Origin: Methyloglobulus morosus KoM1
GTDB lineage: Bacteria; Pseudomonadota; Gammaproteobacteria; Methylococcales; Methylomonadaceae
Direction of reading: 5' to 3'
DNA: 43,178 nt
Assembly (NCBI RefSeq): GCF_000496735.2
Contig: NZ_AYLO01000059.1
Location: 8,553-51,730, forward strand
Every line of letters starts with the position of its first letter. Position 1 is the stretch's first letter. Shown here piece by piece: positions 25,397-33,499 of the stretch. The notes beneath the pieces were generated by a model. It did no database searches. It worked only from the letters and a program-made list of their open reading frames with translations, and was not told where the DNA came from. Both the position numbers and the translations under genes were made by a program.

Positions 25397-26092
25397 TTAT
25401 TGATCGTCAATAGTCGATTGCTGACCCGCTTCTTGCTCTTCGTTAATCAGCGTTTGGTCGTCGGAATTCGATTGCGTCGGTTCAGCTTTAAGCTCAACGA
25501 CCATTTCTGGCCAGAAACCGCCATTATCGCGTTCAATCTTGATTTTGACCAAGCGGGGCTGGGTTTCCTCGCCAAGCCAGTCTTCCTGCCATACCCCTTC
25601 CGCCTGAGGATCATCCAGTTTGTAGTAGTTCAGCGAAAAATTACGGACATGCCTCAATAACGTCACTTCTTCCTTATGCCATTCTTCACCTTTTGCAATG
25701 GGGTAAAATGGCGTTATGGAGACTTGAATAAGTTGCTCATCGCCGTCTTTAATCAATTTAAGCGAAAACAACTGTAACCCAGACTTTTTGGCACTGGCCG
25801 GAAACGACGAAACAAATTGCAATTCTTGGTTTTTGCCCTGAAAAGCGAATATCCTGTTGCCTTCTTCCGAAAAATTATCCCACAAAGGAATTGCGGTGCT
25901 TAGGTGATGTTGGAAAAATTGGTAAACGACCGCGACATCGTTGACTTCGGTGATTTTGTCTTCACCTTTTTGCCAGCTATCCGCACAGATTTTCATGCTG
26001 CTGAACAGCAAGACAACCATGATGCCAAGTAGGGTCATCGCGATCAGCACTTCTATCAGGGTAAAGCCCAGGTTGGTTTTACGGGCCTGCAT
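25397..26092 (-). CDS. gspJ: Type II secretion minor pseudopilin GspJ
   Basis: A 231-residue minor pseudopilin. A short basic leader precedes the cleavage/methylation site G9-FTLIEVLIAM, with E5 of the mature protein present. The rest is a beta-rich periplasmic domain with a long acidic/glutamine-rich C-terminal tail (DDQTLINEEQEAGQQST). The start overlaps gspI by 14 bases. It forms the pseudopilus tip with GspI and GspK. Confidence 0.92.
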   Translation of the reverse strand: MQARKTNLGFTLIEVLIAMTLLGIMVVLLFSSMKICADSWQKGEDKITEVNDVAVVYQFFQHHLSTAIPLWDNFSEEGNRIFAFQGKNQELQFVSSFPASAKKSGLQLFSLKLIKDGDEQLIQVSITPFYPIAKGEEWHKEEVTLLRHVRNFSLNYYKLDDPQAEGVWQEDWLGEETQPRLVKIKIERDNGGFWPEMVVELKAEPTQSNSDDQTLINEEQEAGQQSTIDDQ

Positions 26093-26507
26093 TGTCTTTT
26101 GCTGCCAGCTTTAAGGTGGTTAATCGTATTTGGCGGTCATCGCTCCCGGCCTCGCCATCACCCCAGGTGACGGTCACGCTGACTTTATAGAGCTGTGCAG
26201 GCAGGCTTTTGGGGTCAAAACCCTCGGCGCTCGATACATAGGGGTTGATAGTCAGTCGCCAGTAGTATTTTTTATTTTCATCGCCTGAACTTTGATGGCC
26301 CTTTAACGGTATTTCCGAACCGGCTTTAGCCAAGAGCGATTCGGCGATTTGGGTGGCAACCGTATAGTCCTCGGCGACCATCGCGTTATTGACGCCGCCA
26401 GAAAATATTTTTAGTAAAATGCCCAGGGACAATGCCAGTATCGAGAAGGCAATCAGGATTTCCAAAAGGGAAAAACCCTGTTGTTTGTGTTGCTTACTTG
26501 GTTTCAA
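26079..26507 (-). CDS. gspI: Type II secretion minor pseudopilin GspI
   Basis: A 142-residue minor pseudopilin with leader MKPSKQHKQQ, cleavage after G11 and FSLLEILIAFSILALSLGIL. The only in-frame start before the signal is TTG (26505-26507), inside the last codons of gspH, so translation is presumably coupled. YYWRLTINPY and YKVSVTVTWGD match the GspI beta-sheet. It nucleates the tip complex. Confidence 0.92.
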   Translation of the reverse strand: MKPSKQHKQQGFSLLEILIAFSILALSLGILLKIFSGGVNNAMVAEDYTVATQIAESLLAKAGSEIPLKGHQSSGDENKKYYWRLTINPYVSSAEGFDPKSLPAQLYKVSVTVTWGDGEAGSDDRQIRLTTLKLAAKDNAGP

Positions 26508-27048
26508 GTTCGACCTGTCCCGTTAACCAATTGATGTCGATTTGCCAAGTGGCTGAATTCATCTCCAATTTGATCCGCCCTCCGCTGGATGAGCCGTCAG
26601 GGAAAAACCGGATATTCGCTAGGCCTTTCCCTTCCAGTTCTTCTTGTGCTGTCACGACGGTCAGGGCAATGGTGTCAGGGATGGTGAACACTTTGTCACG
26701 GTCGCTGACAGTATAGGTGTTTTCGTTAAGGTTTAGCGCTACGGTCGTTTCTTCATGGGAGATGAGCGCCTGTCCCTTGGCAAAACGCAAGGCGGAGACC
26801 ATGTCCCTGGCGGCAGACTGGAGCTTTGTGGCGTCATTTCCAGACGAGATGTTAAGGCCGATTGCCGAAAATCCTAAAATGACAATAAACATCACCAGCA
26901 TCAATTCCAGCAGGGTGAAACCTTTGCTGAAACCCAGATCAGTAACATTGGGGGGCTGGGTCTTTAGCCTGCTTTTAAAGGATTTGCCCAGAGGGCTTTC
27001 AGCGTAGCCCCTGGAATTTCTCAGCGTTTGCGGATAAAACAGGGTCAC
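26494..27048 (-). CDS. gspH: Type II secretion minor pseudopilin GspH
   Basis: A 184-residue reading with the prepilin motif KGFTLLELMLVMFIVILGF far from the start. The only in-frame canonical start is GTG at 27048, giving a ~43-residue leader instead of the usual 6-15. The segment before the motif contains no ATG or TTG. The globular part (SALRFAKGQALISHEETTVALN, FFPDGSSSGGRI) is typical GspH/FimT. The end overlaps gspI. The 57-base gap to gspG is larger than elsewhere in the run, so the 5' end deserves checking. Confidence 0.87.
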   Translation of the reverse strand: MTLFYPQTLRNSRGYAESPLGKSFKSRLKTQPPNVTDLGFSKGFTLLELMLVMFIVILGFSAIGLNISSGNDATKLQSAARDMVSALRFAKGQALISHEETTVALNLNENTYTVSDRDKVFTIPDTIALTVVTAQEELEGKGLANIRFFPDGSSSGGRIKLEMNSATWQIDINWLTGQVELETK

Positions 27049-27105
27049 GTCTAATGGGGAACTGATGGTATGGACTGCACTAAAGCCTGACGGTCAAGAG
27101 CGCTA

Positions 27106-27534
27106 TTATTCCCAGCTATTCAGGTCTTTGTCTTCACCGTCACCGCCCTCTTTGCCATCTGCACCGAGGGAGACGATGTCAAATTTGCCATGTTCGCCCG
27201 GTGAGGTGTATTTATATTCCTGATTCCAAGGATCGAACGGCACTTTGGATTTCCGTAAATAAGGGCCGTTCCAGCGTTGTGCGCCGTCGGGCGATTCGAT
27301 AAGGGCGTTTAAACCTTGCTCTGAAGTCGGATAACTACCGACATCAAGTTTATACATATCCAGCGTTTGCGAGAGGTCTTCAATCTGCACTTTAGCGGCT
27401 TTAACCTTGGATTCGCCCATGTGTTTCATCACTTGCGGGCCAACCAAACCGGCCAGCATAGCGATAATGCCAAGTACGACCAACAATTCCAGTAAAGTAA
27501 AGCCAGTTTGTTTGCGTGTGTCGTTGTGTTTCAT
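27106..27534 (-). CDS. gspG: Type II secretion major pseudopilin GspG
   Basis: A 142-residue major pseudopilin that forms the pseudopilus shaft. The leader MKHNDTRKQT is cleaved before G11/FTLLELLVVLGIIAMLAGLVGP. The conserved region AKVQIEDLSQTLDMYKLDVGSYPTSEQGLNAL and the calcium-loop-like acidic end (GADGKEGGDGEDKDLNSW) are present. GGAAAAC precedes the ATG. It lies 12 bases after gspF. Confidence 0.97.
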   Translation of the reverse strand: MKHNDTRKQTGFTLLELLVVLGIIAMLAGLVGPQVMKHMGESKVKAAKVQIEDLSQTLDMYKLDVGSYPTSEQGLNALIESPDGAQRWNGPYLRKSKVPFDPWNQEYKYTSPGEHGKFDIVSLGADGKEGGDGEDKDLNSWE

Positions 27535-27546
27535 AGTTGTTTTCCG

Positions 27547-28764
27547 TTAAAAAGCCAAATCGTTGACGCTCAGTATTGCCAGTAAGATTGATACAATAAT
27601 ACCAGCAATCATCAGCCCTAAAGTGATAATTAAAGCGGGTTCAAGCAGTGCCAGCATTCGCGCAATGGACACGCGTAGTTGTTTATCATAAATCGTGGCG
27701 ACACGCAGTAACATTTCTTCCAGGCGACCCGTTTCTTCGCCCATTTTGATCATTTGCATCGCCATTTTGGGGAAAATGCCCTTATCGTGCAATGCATCGT
27801 ACAGGTGCTTGCCTTGTTTTAATTGCACCTCAGCATCTTGTATGGCATCTGCCAACACCAAGTTGTCCACCGTTTCCCGCACGATAACCATTGCGGACAA
27901 TATGGAAACACCATTACCCAATAAAGTTCCCAATGTGCGGCTGACATTGGCGGTTTCTTTATGCAAGATGATGGTACCGGCTAAGGGGAGCTTTAAAAAA
28001 ATGCCATCCCATTTTTTTTTTCTGATGGGGTCTGCCATCTGATATTTCATGTAGCTGGAAGCAAAAACGACTGCGCCAATCAATAGCCACCAGTATTTTT
28101 GCAACCATTCTGCCAATGCGACCACGATTTGCGTCGATACGGGTAAAGCTTTACCTGCACTTTCAAACATTTCCGTAAATTGCGGCACCACGAAGGTCAG
28201 CATCACAAATAAGGATGCCAGCGACATCACCAATAAGATCGCCGGATAGATTAAGGCCGTGCTGACGGTATCTTTTAATTCCTGTGACCGTTCCAGATAT
28301 TCTGACAAACGTGTTAGCACTTCACCTAAATTGCCGCCCGCTTCGCCTGCACGGAGCATATTCAGGTAGAACTTGGAGAAAATTCCGGTTTGCTTTTCTA
28401 AGGCATCCGCCAACGACGAACCGCTTTTGACTTTTTCCAGCACTTTGCTAATGAGTTTGCTCAAGCGTTCATTCTCGTCCGTGAGGTCGATCAAGACGGA
28501 TAAGGATTTGTCCAAAGGCAAGCCCGATTCCAGTAAAGTCGCTAGTTCACCGGTAAACATGCCTATGTCTTTTTGCGATAACTTGTTTTGCTTTCCGCCC
28601 AATCCCAGCCCTAAAAAGGATCTGCTATTGGCTTGCGTTACGCTTATTGGTATATAACCTTCTGACTGCAAGGATTTTATAAGGGATTGTTCGTCGGACG
28701 CATCGCGGATGTTTTCTTCAGTTTCACCTGTGCTACTTATGGCTTTGTATTTGAACAATGGCAT
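27547..28764 (-). CDS. gspF: Type II secretion platform protein GspF
   Basis: A 405-residue polytopic inner-membrane protein with two GspF domains (roughly residues 60-190 and 265-395) and membrane helices near 167-193, 219-236 and 375-399. N-terminal MPLFKYKAISSTGE and the motifs LATLLESGLPLDKSL and GNGVSILSAM are family hallmarks. It is the central platform that GspE couples to. GGAAACC precedes the ATG. Confidence 0.96.
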   Translation of the reverse strand: MPLFKYKAISSTGETEENIRDASDEQSLIKSLQSEGYIPISVTQANSRSFLGLGLGGKQNKLSQKDIGMFTGELATLLESGLPLDKSLSVLIDLTDENERLSKLISKVLEKVKSGSSLADALEKQTGIFSKFYLNMLRAGEAGGNLGEVLTRLSEYLERSQELKDTVSTALIYPAILLVMSLASLFVMLTFVVPQFTEMFESAGKALPVSTQIVVALAEWLQKYWWLLIGAVVFASSYMKYQMADPIRKKKWDGIFLKLPLAGTIILHKETANVSRTLGTLLGNGVSILSAMVIVRETVDNLVLADAIQDAEVQLKQGKHLYDALHDKGIFPKMAMQMIKMGEETGRLEEMLLRVATIYDKQLRVSIARMLALLEPALIITLGLMIAGIIVSILLAILSVNDLAF

Positions 28765-28777
28765 TTAAGGTTTCCGT

Positions 28778-30478
28778 TTAGGCTTCCGAAGTAACACGCA
28801 TGACTTCTTCAATAGTGGTATTACCTTGGATTGCTTTAGTCAGCCCGTTCTCAAACATGGTCGTCATACCTTCCTCGATAGCGAGTTTTTGGATAGCCCC
28901 CGCTTCTTCATGTGCCATGATGAGCTTGCGGAGCGGGTCGGTCATTTGCAGGAATTCGATAATCGCCATACGGCCACGATAGCCCATGCCGCCGCATGAT
29001 GTACAGCCTACGGGCTTATATAAAGTAATGTCGCCATCAGGGACAAAACGACGCAAACGTAATTCTTTGATAACCTCTGGCGATGCTTGGTACGGTTTTT
29101 TGCAGTCGGGACACAGTTTTCGCACGAGCCGTTGCGCCAATATGCCGTTCACCGTAGAAGTCAGCAGGTATTCTTCCAACCCCATGTCCAGCAACCGAGT
29201 AACGCCACCGGCGGCATCATTGGTATGTAAGGTTGACAAGACCAAGTGACCCGTGAGGGCGGATTGCACCGCGATCCGTGCCGTTTCCAGGTCGCGCATC
29301 TCACCAATCATGATGACATCGGGGTCTTGGCGGACGATGGAGCGCAAGGCCGAGGCAAACGTGAGGCCAATCTGCGGCTTCGCCTGTATTTGGTTAACGC
29401 CTTCCATTTGGTATTCCACCGGATCTTCCACGGTGATGATTTTGCGTTCCGACGTGTTCAATTGCTTTAATGCGGCATACATGGTGGTGGATTTACCGCT
29501 ACCGGTCGGGCCGGTAATCAGGATAATGCCGTGTGGTTGCGACAGCACCTCGATAAATTGTTGCAGATGCCGTCCGGCAAAACCCAGGGCGGCAAAATCA
29601 AATACGGTGTTTTCTTTGTCAAGCAGACGGATAACGACGCTTTCGCCATACATGGTCGGTATCGTTGAAACCCGTAAATCTAACTCTTTACCCAGCATCT
29701 GCACTTTGATCCGGCCGTCTTGAGGCAGGCGTCGCTCGGCAATGTTCAGTTTCGCCATGATCTTGATACGGGAAATAACGGCGGCAGTTGATTTGACTGA
29801 CGGTGCATCGATTTCTTTCAGCACGCCATCAACCCGCAACCGGACTTTTAAGGTTTGTTCAAAAGGCTCGATATGGATGTCCGATGCTCGGGTTTCTATC
29901 GCCCGCTGCATAATCAGGTTGACCATCTTGATGACTGGGGCTTCGCTCGCCAGGTCTTTCAGGTGCTCCAGGTCTTCTTCGCCGATGTCGTCTACATTCA
30001 GGTCGTCTATGGTTTTGTCCATCGCCGAACGGCCTTCACCGTATTGGACTTCCAACGCGGCATCTATTTCGGAAAGCAATCCGACTTTGACGGCGATATC
30101 TTTACCCGTAACCAGCTTTAATGAATCGACGACGAATTCATCCTCAGGATCCATCATGGCAACCGTGATGGTATTTTCGTCCTGGTCCAAGCCAACAACA
30201 TGGTACTGTTTGAGGAAACGTAAAGAGACACTTTCGGGAAGTTGCGTTTCCAGCGGGTATTGTTCCGGTTTTACCTTCTCGAAATGACCGGTCTCAACAA
30301 AGGCATCGGCAACGTCGAGCTCTGAACATAGCCCCAATTTTACCAATAATTGCGGCAAGCTTTCTGCCACCGATGTTTTTTTTACGCGCTCAACTTTTTT
30401 CAATTCCGAAGCGGAAATCTTGTCCCACTGTTTAAGGATATTGAATAAAGCCTGATAAGGTTCAGCCTGCTGTGTCAT
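28778..30478 (-). CDS. gspE: Type II secretion ATPase GspE
   Basis: A 566-residue cytoplasmic hexameric ATPase. An N-terminal GspE_N domain (~40-145) contacts GspL. The Walker A motif is GPTGSGKS (323-330), with Walker B in DPDVIMIGEMRD (385-396), an Asp-box EDPVEY and a His-box at STLHTND. A zinc-binding tetracysteine lies at C456/C459 and C492/C495. It is the first gsp gene, 14 bases after waaC, so it may be transcribed with the LPS genes. The ATG has no strong ribosome binding site. Confidence 0.97.
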   Translation of the reverse strand: MTQQAEPYQALFNILKQWDKISASELKKVERVKKTSVAESLPQLLVKLGLCSELDVADAFVETGHFEKVKPEQYPLETQLPESVSLRFLKQYHVVGLDQDENTITVAMMDPEDEFVVDSLKLVTGKDIAVKVGLLSEIDAALEVQYGEGRSAMDKTIDDLNVDDIGEEDLEHLKDLASEAPVIKMVNLIMQRAIETRASDIHIEPFEQTLKVRLRVDGVLKEIDAPSVKSTAAVISRIKIMAKLNIAERRLPQDGRIKVQMLGKELDLRVSTIPTMYGESVVIRLLDKENTVFDFAALGFAGRHLQQFIEVLSQPHGIILITGPTGSGKSTTMYAALKQLNTSERKIITVEDPVEYQMEGVNQIQAKPQIGLTFASALRSIVRQDPDVIMIGEMRDLETARIAVQSALTGHLVLSTLHTNDAAGGVTRLLDMGLEEYLLTSTVNGILAQRLVRKLCPDCKKPYQASPEVIKELRLRRFVPDGDITLYKPVGCTSCGGMGYRGRMAIIEFLQMTDPLRKLIMAHEEAGAIQKLAIEEGMTTMFENGLTKAIQGNTTIEEVMRVTSEA

Positions 30479-30492
30479 GTAAGTTGCAATTT

Positions 30493-31500
30493 TTAGTCTG
30501 TTAAATTAGGTAACAAGGTGTTTGCCAGTTCGATTATTTCGCGTTCGTCTATGTCCTTGATCGAGTAATCTGCCCTATTAAGCTTATAAGGGTTAACCGT
30601 CGAATCGGATTTAATCACCTTGTTGATTTCCGTTTGATATACCCGGCTGGTTGGTGTAGGGCCAAAAATGGTAATTGAAGGCCTGTTTAATGCCCAGGCG
30701 ATGTGGGTAGGCCCCGTATCATTGCCTATCACTAAATCCGCCTTCCCAACCACTGTTTTCAAATCATTCAAATCGAGTTTGGGTAATACTTTAATATTAG
30801 CACATTGCTTAGCCATCCAGTCTGCCTTCGCCCGTTCTTGTCCATTACCCCATAGTGTGAGGCACGAGCCGGATAAATTCTGTGCAATATTCACAAACTT
30901 CTCAATGGGGTAGTTTCTGCTTTCCCAGGTTGAACCGATAACGAATACAATATTGTTACGGTTTTTTGGGAAAAATTCATCAAGTTGCGGATTGGGGGTG
31001 TCGTTGTATAAAAAAGGTTTTTTGCTTAGGATTTCATTGCTTGTGATGTCGAAACCTAGTGGTTTTGATAACACGAGGGCGTTTCGGTCAATCGTGTTTT
31101 CATGATAAGGACACGCTACTTTGACATCGTAAAACCAAGATGCGGCTTTTTCCCGGATGGACTTGGCATCGAATCCAGCCACTTTTTTGCCGAGCAAACG
31201 GGCGGTTATAGCTGACTTGATTAGCCCTTGGGCATCAATGACCAAGTCATAATTATGTTTTGAATAGCCCCGTATTTTTTTTATTTCCTGAAAAATTCCC
31301 CATTTATTTTTCTTCAACGCCTTGAGGTTAATGGTGAGTATCCGCGAAATGTCGGGGTTATGCTGTAAAATCCCAGCAAATCGCTCTTCGACAATCCAGT
31401 CAATTTCAATAGTGGGCGCATGTTGCTTGATGAACTGGAGCGCAACCATCGCATGAATAATATCACCCAAGGCAGAAAGTTTGACGATGGCGATACGCAT
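30493..31500 (-). CDS. waaC: LPS heptosyltransferase I WaaC
   Basis: A 335-residue GT9-family ADP-heptose transferase that adds the first heptose to Kdo2-lipid A. The N-terminus MRIAIVKLSALGDIIHAM is characteristic of WaaC (basic start and GD.IH). DLVIDAQGLIKSA and the nucleotide-sugar block VIGNDTGPTHIAWAL are present. The ATG at 31500 is preferred over a TTG at 31512 that overlaps the waaF stop. It lies 8 bases after waaF. Confidence 0.93.
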   Translation of the reverse strand: MRIAIVKLSALGDIIHAMVALQFIKQHAPTIEIDWIVEERFAGILQHNPDISRILTINLKALKKNKWGIFQEIKKIRGYSKHNYDLVIDAQGLIKSAITARLLGKKVAGFDAKSIREKAASWFYDVKVACPYHENTIDRNALVLSKPLGFDITSNEILSKKPFLYNDTPNPQLDEFFPKNRNNIVFVIGSTWESRNYPIEKFVNIAQNLSGSCLTLWGNGQERAKADWMAKQCANIKVLPKLDLNDLKTVVGKADLVIGNDTGPTHIAWALNRPSITIFGPTPTSRVYQTEINKVIKSDSTVNPYKLNRADYSIKDIDEREIIELANTLLPNLTD

Positions 31501-31508
31501 AGATAGGC

Positions 31509-32543
31509 TCAATCGCCAATTAGTTCAAGGATTCGTTCAGGCTTGATTCCGGTCAGGCATCGGGTATGGTCTGGATGTCCAACGGGATATAAGGGGCATA
31601 CACGCTTAAGGCAGGGGGCGCAGGGGAGATTTAAGGACACGGTTTGGGCTTTTTTGCACAGCGGCGGCGCAAATTCGGGCGGGGTTGAGCCATAAATAGC
31701 GATGACGTATTTATTTAACGCCGCTGCCAGGTGCATAAGCCCCGAGTCATTGGCGACAACGGTATTTGCCAGCGACATTAGCTCAACCGCTTCTAGCAAT
31801 GACGTTTGGCCGACAAAGTCCCGGCATTGCTGGTTTGTTAGCTTATTAATGGCCGCTGCCGATTCCTTATCTTTCTCCGAACCCAATAACCATACTTGCC
31901 AACCGTGCTGGATTTTTGCCTGCGCGACCTTGGCAAAGTAATCTGCCGGCCAGCGTTTGGACGGCCCGTATTCAGCACCTGGGCATAAGGCAAGAATTTT
32001 TTCGCTAAAGGTTAAGCCAAATTTCTGGATGACGTTATCTTGGCCTGATTTGTTGGCGGGAAGGCTGGGTTGTCCGCAATTAGGGGGCTGCTTGGCATGA
32101 CTGGGCAAGCCAAGCGCAACAAAACGTTGCACGGTCATGGTAAGGATGCCTTTATCCAACTTTCTTACATCATTAAGCAATCCCCAGCGGTACTCGCCCC
32201 GGTATCCGGTACGGTGAGGAATGCCGGCAAAAAAGGGGACGACTGCCGACTTCCAGGAGTTGGGCAGGACAATCGCTTGGTCGTAGCGTTCTGTACGCAG
32301 TCGCAGGCCGAGCTTGATTCGCGCCATCAAGCCAAATTGCCCGTGACCCAAGGGCATGACGATTGCATTGGCTACTTGCGGCATCCTGTCCAATAAAGGC
32401 AAGGACCAGGCCGGGGCCAGTACGTCAATCAGGCAGCCTGGAAAGGCTGTTTTCAGCGAAAGGAACAGGCTTTGCGCCATGATCATATCGCCCACCCAAG
32501 ACGGCCCGACAATTAATATTTTTTCGGGTTTGTGCGTATTCAA
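31509..32543 (-). CDS. waaF: LPS heptosyltransferase II WaaF
   Basis: A 344-residue GT9 enzyme adding the second inner-core heptose. KILIVGPSWVGDMIMAQSL, VLPNSWKSAVVPFFAGIPHR and GYRGEYRWGLLND are near-diagnostic for WaaF. ANDSGLMHLAAAL is the donor site, and the cysteine cluster PCAPCLKRVCPLYP occurs near the C-terminus. The start codon is TTG (32541-32543); no ATG is available before the conserved region. It lies 4 bases after ilvE. Confidence 0.96.
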   Translation of the reverse strand: MNTHKPEKILIVGPSWVGDMIMAQSLFLSLKTAFPGCLIDVLAPAWSLPLLDRMPQVANAIVMPLGHGQFGLMARIKLGLRLRTERYDQAIVLPNSWKSAVVPFFAGIPHRTGYRGEYRWGLLNDVRKLDKGILTMTVQRFVALGLPSHAKQPPNCGQPSLPANKSGQDNVIQKFGLTFSEKILALCPGAEYGPSKRWPADYFAKVAQAKIQHGWQVWLLGSEKDKESAAAINKLTNQQCRDFVGQTSLLEAVELMSLANTVVANDSGLMHLAAALNKYVIAIYGSTPPEFAPPLCKKAQTVSLNLPCAPCLKRVCPLYPVGHPDHTRCLTGIKPERILELIGD

Positions 32544-32547
32544 GCAA

Positions 32548-33474
32548 TTAGGCGACGTAGGTCAACCATTCCGCGTGGTCGCCCCTGCGTCCGTGGACAT
32601 AATCGAAATACAAGGCCTGCAATTTTTGCGTAGTAGGGCCACGGCTGCCGTGCCCTATGGCACGGTTATCATATTCGCGGATTGGCGTGACTTCCGCCGC
32701 AGAACCGGTGAAAAACGCCTCATCCGCGACATAGACTTCATCACGGGTGATGCGTTTTACCGTAACCGACAGCCCTTGTTCTTCAGCGATTGTGATAAGC
32801 GTGTCTCGGGTTATGCCTTCCAATGCCGAGGTGGTTTCGGGTGTGTACAACTTGCCATTGCGGACAATAAACAGGTTTTCGCCGCTGCCTTCGGCGGCAA
32901 AGCCTTCATGGTCCAGCAATAAGGCTTCGTCATAGCCCGTCGATAAGGCTTCCTGCAAGGCCAATATGGAGTTGATGTAATTGCCGTTGGCCTTGGCTTT
33001 GCACATGGTGCTGTTGACGTGGTTGCGGGTATACGATGACGTGCGGATACGGATGCCTTTTTCCATGTTTTCCGCACCCAGATAAGCGCCCCACGTCCAG
33101 GCCGCAACCATGACATGGACTTTTAGGTTGTCGGCGCGCAGCCCCATGCCTTCCGAACCATAAAAACACATGGTGCGGATATAGGCGCTGTCCAGGTTGT
33201 TTTTGGAAATCGCCTCCTTTTGGGCTTGGTTGATTTCATCCTTGCTAAAGGGCATCGGCATGTTCATGATATGCGCCGAACGGAACAGGCGGTCGGTATG
33301 TTCCTGCATTTTGAATATCGCCGTACCTTTTTCGGCGTGATAAGCGCGCAAGCCCTCAAACACGCCGCAGCCGTAATGCAGGGTATGTGTCAACACATGG
33401 ACTTTGGCATCCCGCCAGGCAACCCATTGTCCGTCCAGCCAGATTAGGCCGTCTCTATCGTCCATCGTGTTCAT
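32548..33474 (-). CDS. ilvE: Branched-chain amino acid aminotransferase IlvE
   Basis: A 308-residue class IV PLP aminotransferase that makes valine, leucine and isoleucine from their keto acids. Landmarks are LHYGCGVFEGLRAY, the PLP lysine K161 (KANGNYINS), DEALLLDHEG, AEGSGENLF and FFTGSAAEVTPI. AGGTG sits only about 2 bases before the ATG at 33474 but ~10 before an in-frame ATG at 33465, so the true start may be 9 bases downstream. It lies 25 bases after glnE. Confidence 0.96.
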   Translation of the reverse strand: MNTMDDRDGLIWLDGQWVAWRDAKVHVLTHTLHYGCGVFEGLRAYHAEKGTAIFKMQEHTDRLFRSAHIMNMPMPFSKDEINQAQKEAISKNNLDSAYIRTMCFYGSEGMGLRADNLKVHVMVAAWTWGAYLGAENMEKGIRIRTSSYTRNHVNSTMCKAKANGNYINSILALQEALSTGYDEALLLDHEGFAAEGSGENLFIVRNGKLYTPETTSALEGITRDTLITIAEEQGLSVTVKRITRDEVYVADEAFFTGSAAEVTPIREYDNRAIGHGSRGPTTQKLQALYFDYVHGRRGDHAEWLTYVA

Positions 33475-33499
33475 TCATTCACCTATATTTACTGTTAAT

